This document shows positions 54,693 through 62,956 of a DNA stretch of 64,000 nt, piece after piece. Below the pieces are notes generated by a model. It worked only from the letters and a program-made list of their open reading frames with translations. It searched no databases and was not told where the DNA came from. The DNA is from Pirellulales bacterium (GTDB lineage Bacteria; Planctomycetota; Planctomycetia; Pirellulales; JAEUIK01): contig JAIESQ010000061.1 in NCBI GenBank assembly GCA_019745975.1, positions 1 through 64,000 of the forward strand. The letters are read 5' to 3'. The translations under genes were made by a program, and so were the position numbers. Each line of letters begins with the position of its first letter. The stretch's first letter is position 1.

Positions 54693-55457
54693 ATGATGCA
54701 ACGGCCCGATTGGAATACTGCGAAGCAAGCGTTCGACCGCGACGGTTTTGTAATCGTGCGCGAGTTTTTGGACGCGGATGAACTGGCCACGCTTCGCCAC
54801 GAGCTCGATCGCTACATTCGCGAGGTGGTGCCCGGCCTGCCGGAGACATCGGCCTTCTATCAAGACCGATCCCGCCCCGAGACGCTCAAACAAATGCAGC
54901 ACATGGGGGTCGATCCGTTTTTTCGCGACTATGCGCGGCACAACAAGTGGACTTCGCTGGCCGCGGCGCTCGTCGGCGAGACGGCCACCTGTGAACAGCC
55001 CGAGTGGTTCAACAAGCCGCCGGGCGTGGCCCATTCGACTCCACCACACCAGGACAACTACTATTTCTGCTTGAAGCCAGCCAACGTGGTGACGATCTGG
55101 CTGGCACTCGACGCGGTCGGCGACGAAAACGGCTGCCTGCGCTACGTGCGCGGGTCGCACCTGGCGGGCCTGCGGCCGCACGCCCGCTCAAGCGTGCTCG
55201 GTTTCTCGCAGGCGATCAGCGACTACGACGCAAACGACGAAGGGCGCGAAGTCGCCATCCATCTGCAGCCGGGGGACGCCGTCGCGCATCACGGCGAGAC
55301 GATACATCGCGCGGAAGCAAACCGCTCGGCGAATCAGCAGCGAAGAGCCTTTGCGATGGTCTTCCGCGGCGCCAGTTGCCAGCGCGACGAGGAGGCCTTC
55401 GCGCGCTACCAGGGGGCACTGCGGCGCCAGCACGAGTCGCTGGGCGTGGGGGGCTGA
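54693..55457 (+). CDS. Phytanoyl-CoA dioxygenase (PhyH) family protein
   Basis: A 254-residue Fe(II)/2-oxoglutarate oxygenase. Ligands are H119 and D121 (PPHQDNYYF) and probably H205 (GETIHRAEANRS), with the Arg in SANQQRRAF for 2-oxoglutarate. DGFVIVREFLDADELATLRHELD at the start is typical. It lacks the EctD ectoine-hydroxylase signature, so an ectoine role is unlikely. It likely hydroxylates a product of the upstream aminotransferase and deacylase genes. ATG 54693 follows AAGGTGA. Confidence 0.9.
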   Translation: MMQRPDWNTAKQAFDRDGFVIVREFLDADELATLRHELDRYIREVVPGLPETSAFYQDRSRPETLKQMQHMGVDPFFRDYARHNKWTSLAAALVGETATCEQPEWFNKPPGVAHSTPPHQDNYYFCLKPANVVTIWLALDAVGDENGCLRYVRGSHLAGLRPHARSSVLGFSQAISDYDANDEGREVAIHLQPGDAVAHHGETIHRAEANRSANQQRRAFAMVFRGASCQRDEEAFARYQGALRRQHESLGVGG

Positions 55458-55485
55458 GCAGGCTTTAGCCGACGCGAAGCAGGAA

Positions 55486-55558
55486 GGGGACGGGAGTCGT
55501 TTCCGGGCGTCGATGTCGCTGATGGTTATTGCGTTGATCGGAAACGACTCCCGTCCCC
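55486..55558. repeat. Palindrome family A, copy 4 (perfect 20-bp arms, 33-nt loop)
   Basis: Left arm 55486-55505 and right arm 55539-55558 are perfectly complementary over 20 bp. The copy lies between the convergent PhyH and sulfatase genes and ends 18 bases from the sulfatase stop, so it could serve as a two-way terminator. Confidence 0.85.
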
Positions 55559-55576
55559 GTCACGGTTGCGCGCACC

Positions 55577-57103
55577 TCATGGGTCCGTCAAATCAGGCGC
55601 CCAAGTGGCCGGGCGGATCGGCGGGATTTCGCCCGACGCCGGCAGCGTGGTTTTCACCGCGTCGCGCAGTTGCGTCGAGAGTTCGGCGATCGTCGTGGCC
55701 AGGGCCGGATCCTCGGCCAGGTTCTTGAGCTCCTTTGGATCGGCATCGTGATCGTAGAGCTCGCGTCCTTCGCGCCCCTCGTCCCACTCGGTATAGCGCC
55801 AGCGTGGCGTGCGCAAGCTGTAACCATAGAACGGCTCGGGATCGCCCCCCGCGCGACGCGCTCGGCGCCCGCCGCGGGTGACTTGCGTCAGCGCCCAACC
55901 GCGGCCCGTGGCGGCCGGATCGCGCAGCATCGGCGCCAGGCTTTGGCCCGCAAGATTCTCAGGCGTTTTCACCGCACACAGTTCAGCCAGCGTGGGGAAC
56001 AAGTCGATCTGCGAGACAGGCGTCGACACGACCGTCCCTTTGCCGGCGACTCCGGGCGCCGCGATCAACAACGGCACGCGCGAGCTTTCCTCGAACAAGC
56101 TCATCTTCTGCCACAGACCGTGCTCACCCATGTGATAGCCGTGATCGCTGGTGAAGACGATGATCGTGTTGTCGGCCAGCCCCGTCCGGTCGAGCGCGTC
56201 GAGCACACGGCCCACCTGCGCGTCCATGAAGCTGATCGCCGCGTTGTAGGCTTGCCGCGCCTGCCGCCGTTGGTCGTCGGTCAGGCGATCCTGCTCGGGC
56301 TTGCCGCTGGCCAGGCCGGCTGGCGGAATGTCGGCGCGGTCTTCCGACACACCCTGCACCACGGGCATGTCGCTGGCAGGATGTATGTCGAAATACGCCT
56401 GCGGCGACACGTACGGCGTATGCGGGCGAAAGAACCCGACGCCCAAAAAGAAAGGTCGATCCTTTCGCGTCGCGCAGCGCTCCAGCACCCAGACAGCGTC
56501 CTCGGCGCTCAAGGCGTCGGTATGATACTCGTCGCTCTTGGGCGAGGCATACCAGCTCAGCGTGCCGCCGAAATTGCCCGGCGTCAGCGTGAAGATGTGC
56601 GGCTCTTCCTCCAGCCGATCGACGCCGGCGGGGTTCAGCTCCAGTTCCCAGGAGCCGGGATCGTCGTGCCCATTGGTGCCGATCGAGCGCGGCACGTTGT
56701 AGTGGAAAAGCTTGCCGACGCGGCCGGCGAAGTAGCCCGACAAGCGAAACGCCTGCGGCATGCTGTGCTGCTTGGGGATCGTCTGACGAAAGACGACGCC
56801 GTTGGTGTGGATGCCCGTGCTGTTGGGATACAAGCCGGTGAGAAACGAGTTGCGGCTCGGCCCGCAGAGAGGGAACGCGCAATAGGCGCGATCGAAGCGC
56901 GTACCGCGGGCGGCCAGTCGATCGATGTTGGGCGTCTTGGCCAGCGGGTCGCCGTAGCAGCCGAGCAAGTTGTTCAGGTCGTCGGCGATCAGAAACAGCA
57001 CGTTTGGCCGCGAGGCGTCGGCGGCGCGGGCTCGCGACTCAAATCCGTTCGACAGGGAAGCGAACAAGATCGCGACCAGCAACATGCGCAGCGAAGTGAT
57101 CAT
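55577..57103 (-). CDS. Exported sulfatase (iduronate-2-sulfatase-like)
   Basis: A 508-residue enzyme with a signal peptide (ITSLRMLLVAILFASLSNGFESRARA). Metal ligands DD are at 41-42, and the formylglycine site is canonical, C80-G-P-S-R84. TNGVVFRQTIPKQHSMPQAFRLSGYFAGRVGKLFHYN, FFLGVGFFRPHTPYVSP and IIVFTSDHGYHMGEHGLWQKMSLFEESSRVPLLI match iduronate-2-sulfatase-type members common in planctomycetes. It removes sulfate from polysaccharides. It is divergent from the LamG-phosphoesterase gene. Confidence 0.93.
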   Translation of the reverse strand: MITSLRMLLVAILFASLSNGFESRARAADASRPNVLFLIADDLNNLLGCYGDPLAKTPNIDRLAARGTRFDRAYCAFPLCGPSRNSFLTGLYPNSTGIHTNGVVFRQTIPKQHSMPQAFRLSGYFAGRVGKLFHYNVPRSIGTNGHDDPGSWELELNPAGVDRLEEEPHIFTLTPGNFGGTLSWYASPKSDEYHTDALSAEDAVWVLERCATRKDRPFFLGVGFFRPHTPYVSPQAYFDIHPASDMPVVQGVSEDRADIPPAGLASGKPEQDRLTDDQRRQARQAYNAAISFMDAQVGRVLDALDRTGLADNTIIVFTSDHGYHMGEHGLWQKMSLFEESSRVPLLIAAPGVAGKGTVVSTPVSQIDLFPTLAELCAVKTPENLAGQSLAPMLRDPAATGRGWALTQVTRGGRRARRAGGDPEPFYGYSLRTPRWRYTEWDEGREGRELYDHDADPKELKNLAEDPALATTIAELSTQLRDAVKTTLPASGEIPPIRPATWAPDLTDP

Positions 57104-57452
57104 CGTCTAGGCCGATTATCTCAAGTGTTCTTCAGGCGAATCGCACGGCACCCTGTCAGGGAGGACGCCGTGTAGTCGCCCCATCATGCCCACCAGCGCC
57201 GTGCGATTCAAACAAAAAGAGCGGCGTTTTCGCAAGCGAACTCGACGTTGACCGAAAACGCATACTGCGTGTCGCAGCACGTGGCGCGGCGGTCGAGCCC
57301 AGCAGCGGCGCTCGCTAGCACTTGGCCTTATGTCGAGCCGCGAGGCCAAGGAAACTGGACCTAAAAACCAGTTGTCGATCGATGCTCAACAGAGTCCAAT
57401 GTAACGGCGCCAGTGAAACACCGAGCTTGAGATTCAGCGGAGACCATCGATC
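57104..57452. other. Divergent intergenic region with two inverted repeats
   Basis: This stretch of 349 bp without a gene separates the sulfatase and LamG-phosphoesterase starts. GAATCGCACGGC (57138-57149) pairs with GCCGTGCGATTC (57198-57209), a perfect 12-bp match 48 bases apart. GCGTTTTCG (57224-57232) pairs with CGAAAACGC (57253-57261). These may be operators or leader stems for either gene. No clear promoter boxes were found. Confidence 0.6.
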
Positions 57453-59384
57453 ATGCAAGCGATTTGGACGGCGGCACTATTGGCCGGGGGGTTGCTCGGG
57501 CATCCCGACCATCACGAAGATCGGCTGCTGTTCCACTTCGCGGTGGGCACGCACCCGATTCGCAATGGCGCCTGGGAAGACGTCTCGCATCAGGCCACGG
57601 CGATTCTGGTTGGCAAGCCCGAGGTGACTCAGCACGGTCCGACCGAGTGCCTGCGATTCGCCGGCGCCGAGCGGCTGTCGCTGGCGCGCTCGCTCGACGA
57701 AGCCCGCACCATTCTGCCGACGCGCGAGTTCTCGGTGTCGGCCTGGGTGAGCATCGCCCGGACGCGTGAGCACGGCGGGCTCGTCGGCTGTTTCCAGAAT
57801 AACGAGGGCGCCGAGCAGGGCTGGCTGTTGGGCTACGCCGGTGGGCGGTTCACGTTTTCGCTGGCGACCACCGGCACCGACGATGGCGACGGGCGGTTTA
57901 CCCATTTGACGGGAGGCTCTGAGATTCGCCTCGGCGGCTGGCACTATGTCGTCGGCACCTACGATGGCGAGACGATGAAGCTCTTTGTCGACGGGCTGTT
58001 ATCGGCCCAATCGCGCGAGCAGTCGGGCGATATCCTCTATCCCGACGAGGCCGACTATTCGATTGGCGCCTATCTCGACCGCGACGAAAACCATCCGCTC
58101 AACGGCGCACTCTTCGAGGCCAAGGCCTACCGCCGCGCGCTGTCGGCCGACGAGATCGGCAAGGTCGCCGACAAAAACGGCAACCTGCTGGCCTGGCTGC
58201 CGGCCGCCGAGGAGCTGACGTTTCTGGTGCGGCCCTACTTGCAGTTCGGTACGCTCGACTCGATGACGATTCTCTGCGAGACGTCGCGGCCCACCAGAAT
58301 GGAAGTCCGCTACGCCGAAGTTCAGCCGCTGGAGAAGACCGCGTCCACGGCCGAGTTCAAGCCGATCAGCGAACTGACCTTGTCGGAGCTCAAACCGCAC
58401 ACGCGCTACTTCTATCAAGTGGTGTGTACCGATGAGGCAGACGTCAAGCTCGAAAGCGAGATCTATTCGTTTCAAACGGCGCCGCCGGCCGACCGCCCCT
58501 GGGCGTTCGCCATCATTGGCGACACGCAGCGCAACCCCGAGGTGACCCGCAAGTGCGCCGAAGGGGCGTACGCCTTGCGGCCGAATTTCTTATTGCACTG
58601 CGGCGACGTGGTTGACGACGGATTCGCCAAGAACCAGTGGCTCAAAGACCTGTTCGAGCCGTGCGCGCGGTTGATGGCGCACGTGCCGACGTTTCCGGTG
58701 ATCGGCAATCACGAGAAGGACTCGCACTGGTACTACGACTACTTCTCGATGCCCAAGCCGGAGTACTGGTACACGTTCCGCTACGGCAACGCGCAGTTCT
58801 TCATGATCGACACGAACCGCCCGCTGGAACCCGACAGCGAGCAGTTCAAGTGGCTAGAGAAGGAACTGGCCGCGTCAACGGCGGCCTGGAAGTTCGCCGC
58901 GCACCATCATCCCTGTTTCAGCTCGGACGAAGACGACTACGGCGATCACATCCGCGGCAACCCCAAGCGCGGGGCATACACGTTCGGTTACCCCAACGCG
59001 CAGCATGCGATCCCCTTGTACGAGAAGTACGGTGTCGACATCGTCTTCAACGGACACATCCACGTTTACGAGCGCACCTGGCCGATCTTCGCCATGGCGA
59101 TCAACCAGGACAAAGGCATCCGCTACATCACCAGCGGCGGTGGCGGAGGGCGGCTCGAATCGCCCGCGCCGCAGCGGACCTGGTTCAGCCTGCACGTGCA
59201 GCGGGCGTTCCATTGCTGCCAGGCGGCGATCCACGACCGCACGATCGTCTTCAAGGCGTTCGACATCGAGGGGCGGATGTTCGACTCGTTCGAGCTGAAG
59301 AAACCAGCCCCGCCGACCAGCAGCGAACAAGCGGCGGCAGCCGGCAGTCGAGTTGAAAGGGCTGCGGCCACGGCCGCGAACTAA
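57453..59384 (+). CDS. Exported LamG-domain / metallophosphoesterase protein
   Basis: A 643-residue protein with a short hydrophobic leader (IWTAALLAGGLLG). Residues about 20-240 form a LamG-like jelly roll (FSVSAWVSIAR, GGWHYVVGTYDGETMKLFVDGLL, FEAKAYRRALSADEIGKVA). A fibronectin-like linker follows (MEVRYAEVQPLEK, PHTRYFYQVVC). The C-terminal half is a calcineurin-type phosphoesterase: AIIGDTQ, LHCGDVVDDG, VIGNHEKD, FAAHHHPCFS, DIVFNGHIHVYERTWPI. This order is like secreted purple-acid-phosphatase proteins and should release phosphate from organic matter, perhaps held to carbohydrate by LamG. Confidence 0.88.
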   Translation: MQAIWTAALLAGGLLGHPDHHEDRLLFHFAVGTHPIRNGAWEDVSHQATAILVGKPEVTQHGPTECLRFAGAERLSLARSLDEARTILPTREFSVSAWVSIARTREHGGLVGCFQNNEGAEQGWLLGYAGGRFTFSLATTGTDDGDGRFTHLTGGSEIRLGGWHYVVGTYDGETMKLFVDGLLSAQSREQSGDILYPDEADYSIGAYLDRDENHPLNGALFEAKAYRRALSADEIGKVADKNGNLLAWLPAAEELTFLVRPYLQFGTLDSMTILCETSRPTRMEVRYAEVQPLEKTASTAEFKPISELTLSELKPHTRYFYQVVCTDEADVKLESEIYSFQTAPPADRPWAFAIIGDTQRNPEVTRKCAEGAYALRPNFLLHCGDVVDDGFAKNQWLKDLFEPCARLMAHVPTFPVIGNHEKDSHWYYDYFSMPKPEYWYTFRYGNAQFFMIDTNRPLEPDSEQFKWLEKELAASTAAWKFAAHHHPCFSSDEDDYGDHIRGNPKRGAYTFGYPNAQHAIPLYEKYGVDIVFNGHIHVYERTWPIFAMAINQDKGIRYITSGGGGGRLESPAPQRTWFSLHVQRAFHCCQAAIHDRTIVFKAFDIEGRMFDSFELKKPAPPTSSEQAAAAGSRVERAAATAAN

Positions 59385-59392
59385 CAGTCAGA

Positions 59393-59420
59393 TTGCCCAG
59401 GATTTGGATACCTGCATAAG
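59393..59420 (+). promoter_or_regulatory. Weak candidate promoter of the SNF2 gene
   Basis: TTGCCC (59393-59398) and CATAAG (59415-59420) are 16 bp apart, each matching four of six consensus positions. The start would lie about 15 bases before the ATG at 59442. Low confidence. Confidence 0.25.
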
Positions 59421-59441
59421 TCTGCGACGGAGCGCACAAAG

Positions 59442-62400
59442 ATGAGCCTGGTCAAGCGTTGTCAGCGGCAGTTCAGCCAAGGCGACTGGCAGAAAGGCCT
59501 GAGTTACGAGCGGACGAATCGCGTTTCGATTCTGGATGCGTCTGGTGATCGGCTCTATGCCGACGTGGTTGGCACCCGACCGCAACCCTACGAAGTGCTG
59601 CTCGACTGGTCCGGGGCACGGCAAGGCGTGCTGGCCGTCGATTGCTCGTGTCCAAGGTTTGCCGAGGTAGGCGTGTGCAAACACGTGGCGGCCGCGATCA
59701 TTGCGGCCGACCAGCAGGGCTATGGCGGCCAGGCGTTGGGTTCGGGCCAACTCTATTTGGAAGCGCTCGACGACTTTGCTTCGACACGCGAAGTTGACGC
59801 CGACGTTGCGGACTACATCGCGATTGCCAAGCAGATGGCGCAGGTGGCCGACAGCTCGGGCATGTCCCTCGACCAGGTACGGCGATTGGCCGCGGCGCGC
59901 GGCGGCGAGTTTTCCGGCGGTCGCTCGCGAAAGCAAAGCAGGCGTCGCCGGCCACGCCAACGCGCGCCGGATTGGCAGCAAAAGCTGGCCGGCATCCGTG
60001 GCGCGCAAATGCATCAAGTCTCCGAACGGTTGAACGCCAGGGAGGGCACCGCGAAATCCGCGCAGCTCTGGTACGTAATGTCGCTGGGCGCGACTCGCGA
60101 GCACGGTGTCCCTTGCATCTCGATCTATCAACGCAAAATCAAGAAGAACGGCGCTCTCGGCAAATTGACTTTTGCCAAGCTCGATCGCGATGAAATCGAT
60201 TTGCTCGCCGATCCCCAAGAGCGCCGCCTGGTGAGCATGCTCGCCGGCAACCAGGTGCGTGAGACTTACGGGTCTTCGTTTGGCAACTACGGGACTCGCT
60301 CCGATTTCACCGACGTGTTCTTGCGCCCCGCGTTGTTCGACTCCGTGTTGCCGGCGCTGTGCGCTTCGGGACGCTTCGGCTGGCTCGAAAACGATGGCGC
60401 CAATCGCGAGCAAGAAGTACACCTGCTCGCCTGGGATGACAGTCCGCCCTACCGTTTCGAACTTGAGGTGAGTCGATCGGCCGACGGCCAGGCTTGGCAA
60501 TTCGTTGGTGGATTGCGCCGCGGCGATGAAGTCGTTGCGCTGCAGACGCCGTTGCTGCTCCTGGCGCACGGCTTGGTGATTTTCGCCGATCGGATCGCGC
60601 TACTGGATTGCAAAGCGGAGTTCTCCTGGATCGCGGCGCTACGCGCGGGCCCGTTGACGGTGCCGGTGAAGGACGAAGCACTGCTCGTCGAGCACTTGGC
60701 GACCCTGCCTGAGCCCCCTAGCGAATTGCCATCCGAGCTCAACTGGCAGGAGCGAACGGTCGCGCCGGTCCCCTGCCTGCGAATCGTCAAGCCGAAAGAG
60801 AAATGGAAGTGGCAGCTCGAATGTCACTTGAGCTTTCGATATGGCGATCAGGTCGCGCGCCCGGACAGTCCGCTGGCCTGGTTCGACCGCGCGTCGCGTA
60901 GCGTCGTGCGGCGCGATCTGGAAGCCGAGGCCGCGGCGCTCGCTCAGTTAGGACGGGTCGGCGTTGAGGACGGCGAGCGGTACGGCTACGACGCGGACTG
61001 CTTGCTGGCCCCCGCGAGCTTGAACAAGGCCGTGCTCGAACTTTCGCGCGCGGGTTGGCACGTCGAAGCGGAGGGGCGAACCGTCCGCCGGCCCGGCAGT
61101 TTCGAGATCAGCGTCACCAGTGGTGTCGACTGGTTCGACCTGGTGGCGGATTGTGATTTTGGAGGGGTCAAAGCCAGCCTGCCGCAATTGCTCGCCGCGG
61201 TTGAGGCCGGGCAGCATTACGTGCAACTGGGCGACGGCTCGCAAGGGATGCTCCCCGACCAGTGGCTCAAGCGTTTTGCGCCGCTGGTGGCCCTCGGCAA
61301 GCCGCACGAGCAGGCCCTGCGCTTCGTGCCGAGTCAGGGGGCGCTGCTCGACGCGCTTTTGGCCGCGCAACCGCACGACCAGGTTCGAGTCGATCGGCAA
61401 TTTGCCGCGCTGCGCGAGCGGCTGCGGCAATTTGAAGGCATCCAACCGCGCGAAGCGCCGCCGTCGTTTGTCGGCCAACTGCGCCCCTACCAGCGCGCCG
61501 GTCTGGGTTGGCTGCACTTTCTCGACGAATTCGGTTTCGGCGGCTGCCTGGCCGACGACATGGGCCTGGGCAAGACTGTGCAAATCCTGGCCTGGCTCGA
61601 ACAGCGCCGTCGACAGCGCCTGGACAAGCGGGGGCGCAAGCGACAGAGCTCGGAGCCGACCACGTCGATTGTCGTGGTCCCCCGCAGTCTCGTCTTCAAC
61701 TGGCTGGAAGAAGCGCGACGGTTTACGCCCGAGCTAAGGGTGTTGGACTACACCGGCCTGGAGCGCCGCGGCGCTTTGGAGCTGTTCGCCGACCACGACT
61801 TGGTGGTTACCACGTACGGCACCTTGCGCCGCGACATCGCCAAGTTGCGCGAGCTCGAGTTCGACGTCGCCATTCTCGACGAGGCCCAGGCCATCAAGAA
61901 CGCCGGCTCGCAGGCCGCCAAAGCCAGTCGCTTGTTGCCGGCGCGGCGCCGCCTGGCCGTGACCGGCACGCCCGTCGAGAACCACTTGGGTGAGTTGTGG
62001 TCGCTGTTTGAGTTTCTCAATCCCGGCATGCTTGGCCGCCACGAGAGACTCAACAACCTGCTGGCCGCCGGCCGCAACGGGAAGCGCGCCGCCAATTCCG
62101 ACGACACGCGCGAAGACGTCGCGCTCTTGGCCCGCGCGCTGCGCCCCTTTCTGCTACGGCGCACCAAGCAGCAGGTTCTCACCGATCTGCCGCCGAAGTC
62201 CGAACAGACGCTCTACTGCGAGCTCGAAAACGATCAACGCGTTAAGTACGACGAGCTGCGCGAGCACTATCGCCGCACCTTGTTGGCGCGGGTCAGCGAT
62301 GTAGGCGTCAACAAGGCAAAAATCCACGTGCTCGAAGCCCTGCTCCGCCTGCGCCAGGCGGCATGCCACCCCGGATTGCTCGACAAGAAACTGGCCAAGA

Positions 62401-62912
62401 GCTCCAGCGCCAAGCTCGAAACGCTTCTCGACCAGCTCGACGAAGTGCTGGCCGAAGGGCACAAGGCGCTCGTGTTCTCGCAGTTCACCAGCCTGCTGGC
62501 GATCGTCCGCGAACACCTCGACGGCCGCGGCATCGTCTATGAGTATCTCGACGGCCGCACCGTCAAACGACAGGCCAAAGTCGAGCGCTTTCAGACCGAC
62601 CCCGCTTGTCCGCTGTTTCTCATCAGTCTCAAGGCGGGCGGGCAGGGTTTGAATCTCACCGCGGCCGACTACGTGTTCATTCTCGACCCCTGGTGGAATC
62701 CCGCAGTCGAGGCGCAAGCGGTCGACCGCGCGCACCGCATCGGCCAACAGCGGCACGTGTTCGCTTACCGTTTGATCGCCCGCGACACCGTCGAGGAGAA
62801 AATCCTGCAACTCCAGGATCAAAAGCGCGACCTGGCCGAGGCCATCATCACGGCCGACAACAGCCTGCTCCGCAACCTCACGACTGAGGACTTGCAGGTG
62901 TTGCTGAGTTAA
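59442..62912 (+). CDS. SWIM zinc-finger SNF2-family helicase
   Basis: A 1156-residue DNA-dependent ATPase. A SWIM zinc finger lies at residues 68-81 (CSC...CKH). The middle 450 residues are variable, as in bacterial SNF2 proteins. The ATPase core follows: DDMGLGKT at 705-712, DEAQ at 813-816, TGTPVENHLGELWSLFEFLNPG, the LALVFSQFTSL-type motif IV, LKAGGQGLNLTAADYVFILDPWWNPAVEAQAVDRAHRIGQ and the closing EEKILQLQDQKRDL. It probably remodels DNA-bound proteins or RNA polymerase, as RapA does, or acts in DNA repair. GGAG nine bases upstream supports ATG 59442. Confidence 0.94.
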   Translation: MSLVKRCQRQFSQGDWQKGLSYERTNRVSILDASGDRLYADVVGTRPQPYEVLLDWSGARQGVLAVDCSCPRFAEVGVCKHVAAAIIAADQQGYGGQALGSGQLYLEALDDFASTREVDADVADYIAIAKQMAQVADSSGMSLDQVRRLAAARGGEFSGGRSRKQSRRRRPRQRAPDWQQKLAGIRGAQMHQVSERLNAREGTAKSAQLWYVMSLGATREHGVPCISIYQRKIKKNGALGKLTFAKLDRDEIDLLADPQERRLVSMLAGNQVRETYGSSFGNYGTRSDFTDVFLRPALFDSVLPALCASGRFGWLENDGANREQEVHLLAWDDSPPYRFELEVSRSADGQAWQFVGGLRRGDEVVALQTPLLLLAHGLVIFADRIALLDCKAEFSWIAALRAGPLTVPVKDEALLVEHLATLPEPPSELPSELNWQERTVAPVPCLRIVKPKEKWKWQLECHLSFRYGDQVARPDSPLAWFDRASRSVVRRDLEAEAAALAQLGRVGVEDGERYGYDADCLLAPASLNKAVLELSRAGWHVEAEGRTVRRPGSFEISVTSGVDWFDLVADCDFGGVKASLPQLLAAVEAGQHYVQLGDGSQGMLPDQWLKRFAPLVALGKPHEQALRFVPSQGALLDALLAAQPHDQVRVDRQFAALRERLRQFEGIQPREAPPSFVGQLRPYQRAGLGWLHFLDEFGFGGCLADDMGLGKTVQILAWLEQRRRQRLDKRGRKRQSSEPTTSIVVVPRSLVFNWLEEARRFTPELRVLDYTGLERRGALELFADHDLVVTTYGTLRRDIAKLRELEFDVAILDEAQAIKNAGSQAAKASRLLPARRRLAVTGTPVENHLGELWSLFEFLNPGMLGRHERLNNLLAAGRNGKRAANSDDTREDVALLARALRPFLLRRTKQQVLTDLPPKSEQTLYCELENDQRVKYDELREHYRRTLLARVSDVGVNKAKIHVLEALLRLRQAACHPGLLDKKLAKSSSAKLETLLDQLDEVLAEGHKALVFSQFTSLLAIVREHLDGRGIVYEYLDGRTVKRQAKVERFQTDPACPLFLISLKAGGQGLNLTAADYVFILDPWWNPAVEAQAVDRAHRIGQQRHVFAYRLIARDTVEEKILQLQDQKRDLAEAIITADNSLLRNLTTEDLQVLLS

Positions 62913-62956
62913 CGGCCTTGGTTCGCCGCCCACCGCCGCAACGCGTTCGGGGCGAA

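Noticed and set aside
53239-55457. Ectoine degradation or hydroxylation genes
   Set aside because: The PhyH protein lacks the EctD signature and no DoeA-like gene is present; only enzyme classes agree.
24326-55558. CRISPR-like reading of the repeat family with spacer-sized loops
   Set aside because: Copies lie thousands of bases apart, the arms are inverted rather than direct repeats, and no cas gene is present.
55670-57175. A 501-codon open frame antisense to the second sulfatase
   Set aside because: Sense strand has the signal peptide and CGPSR site; antisense translation is motif-free.
57104-57452. tRNA or other structured RNA gene in the largest divergent gap
   Set aside because: No cloverleaf, CCA end or T-arm pattern could be found by eye.
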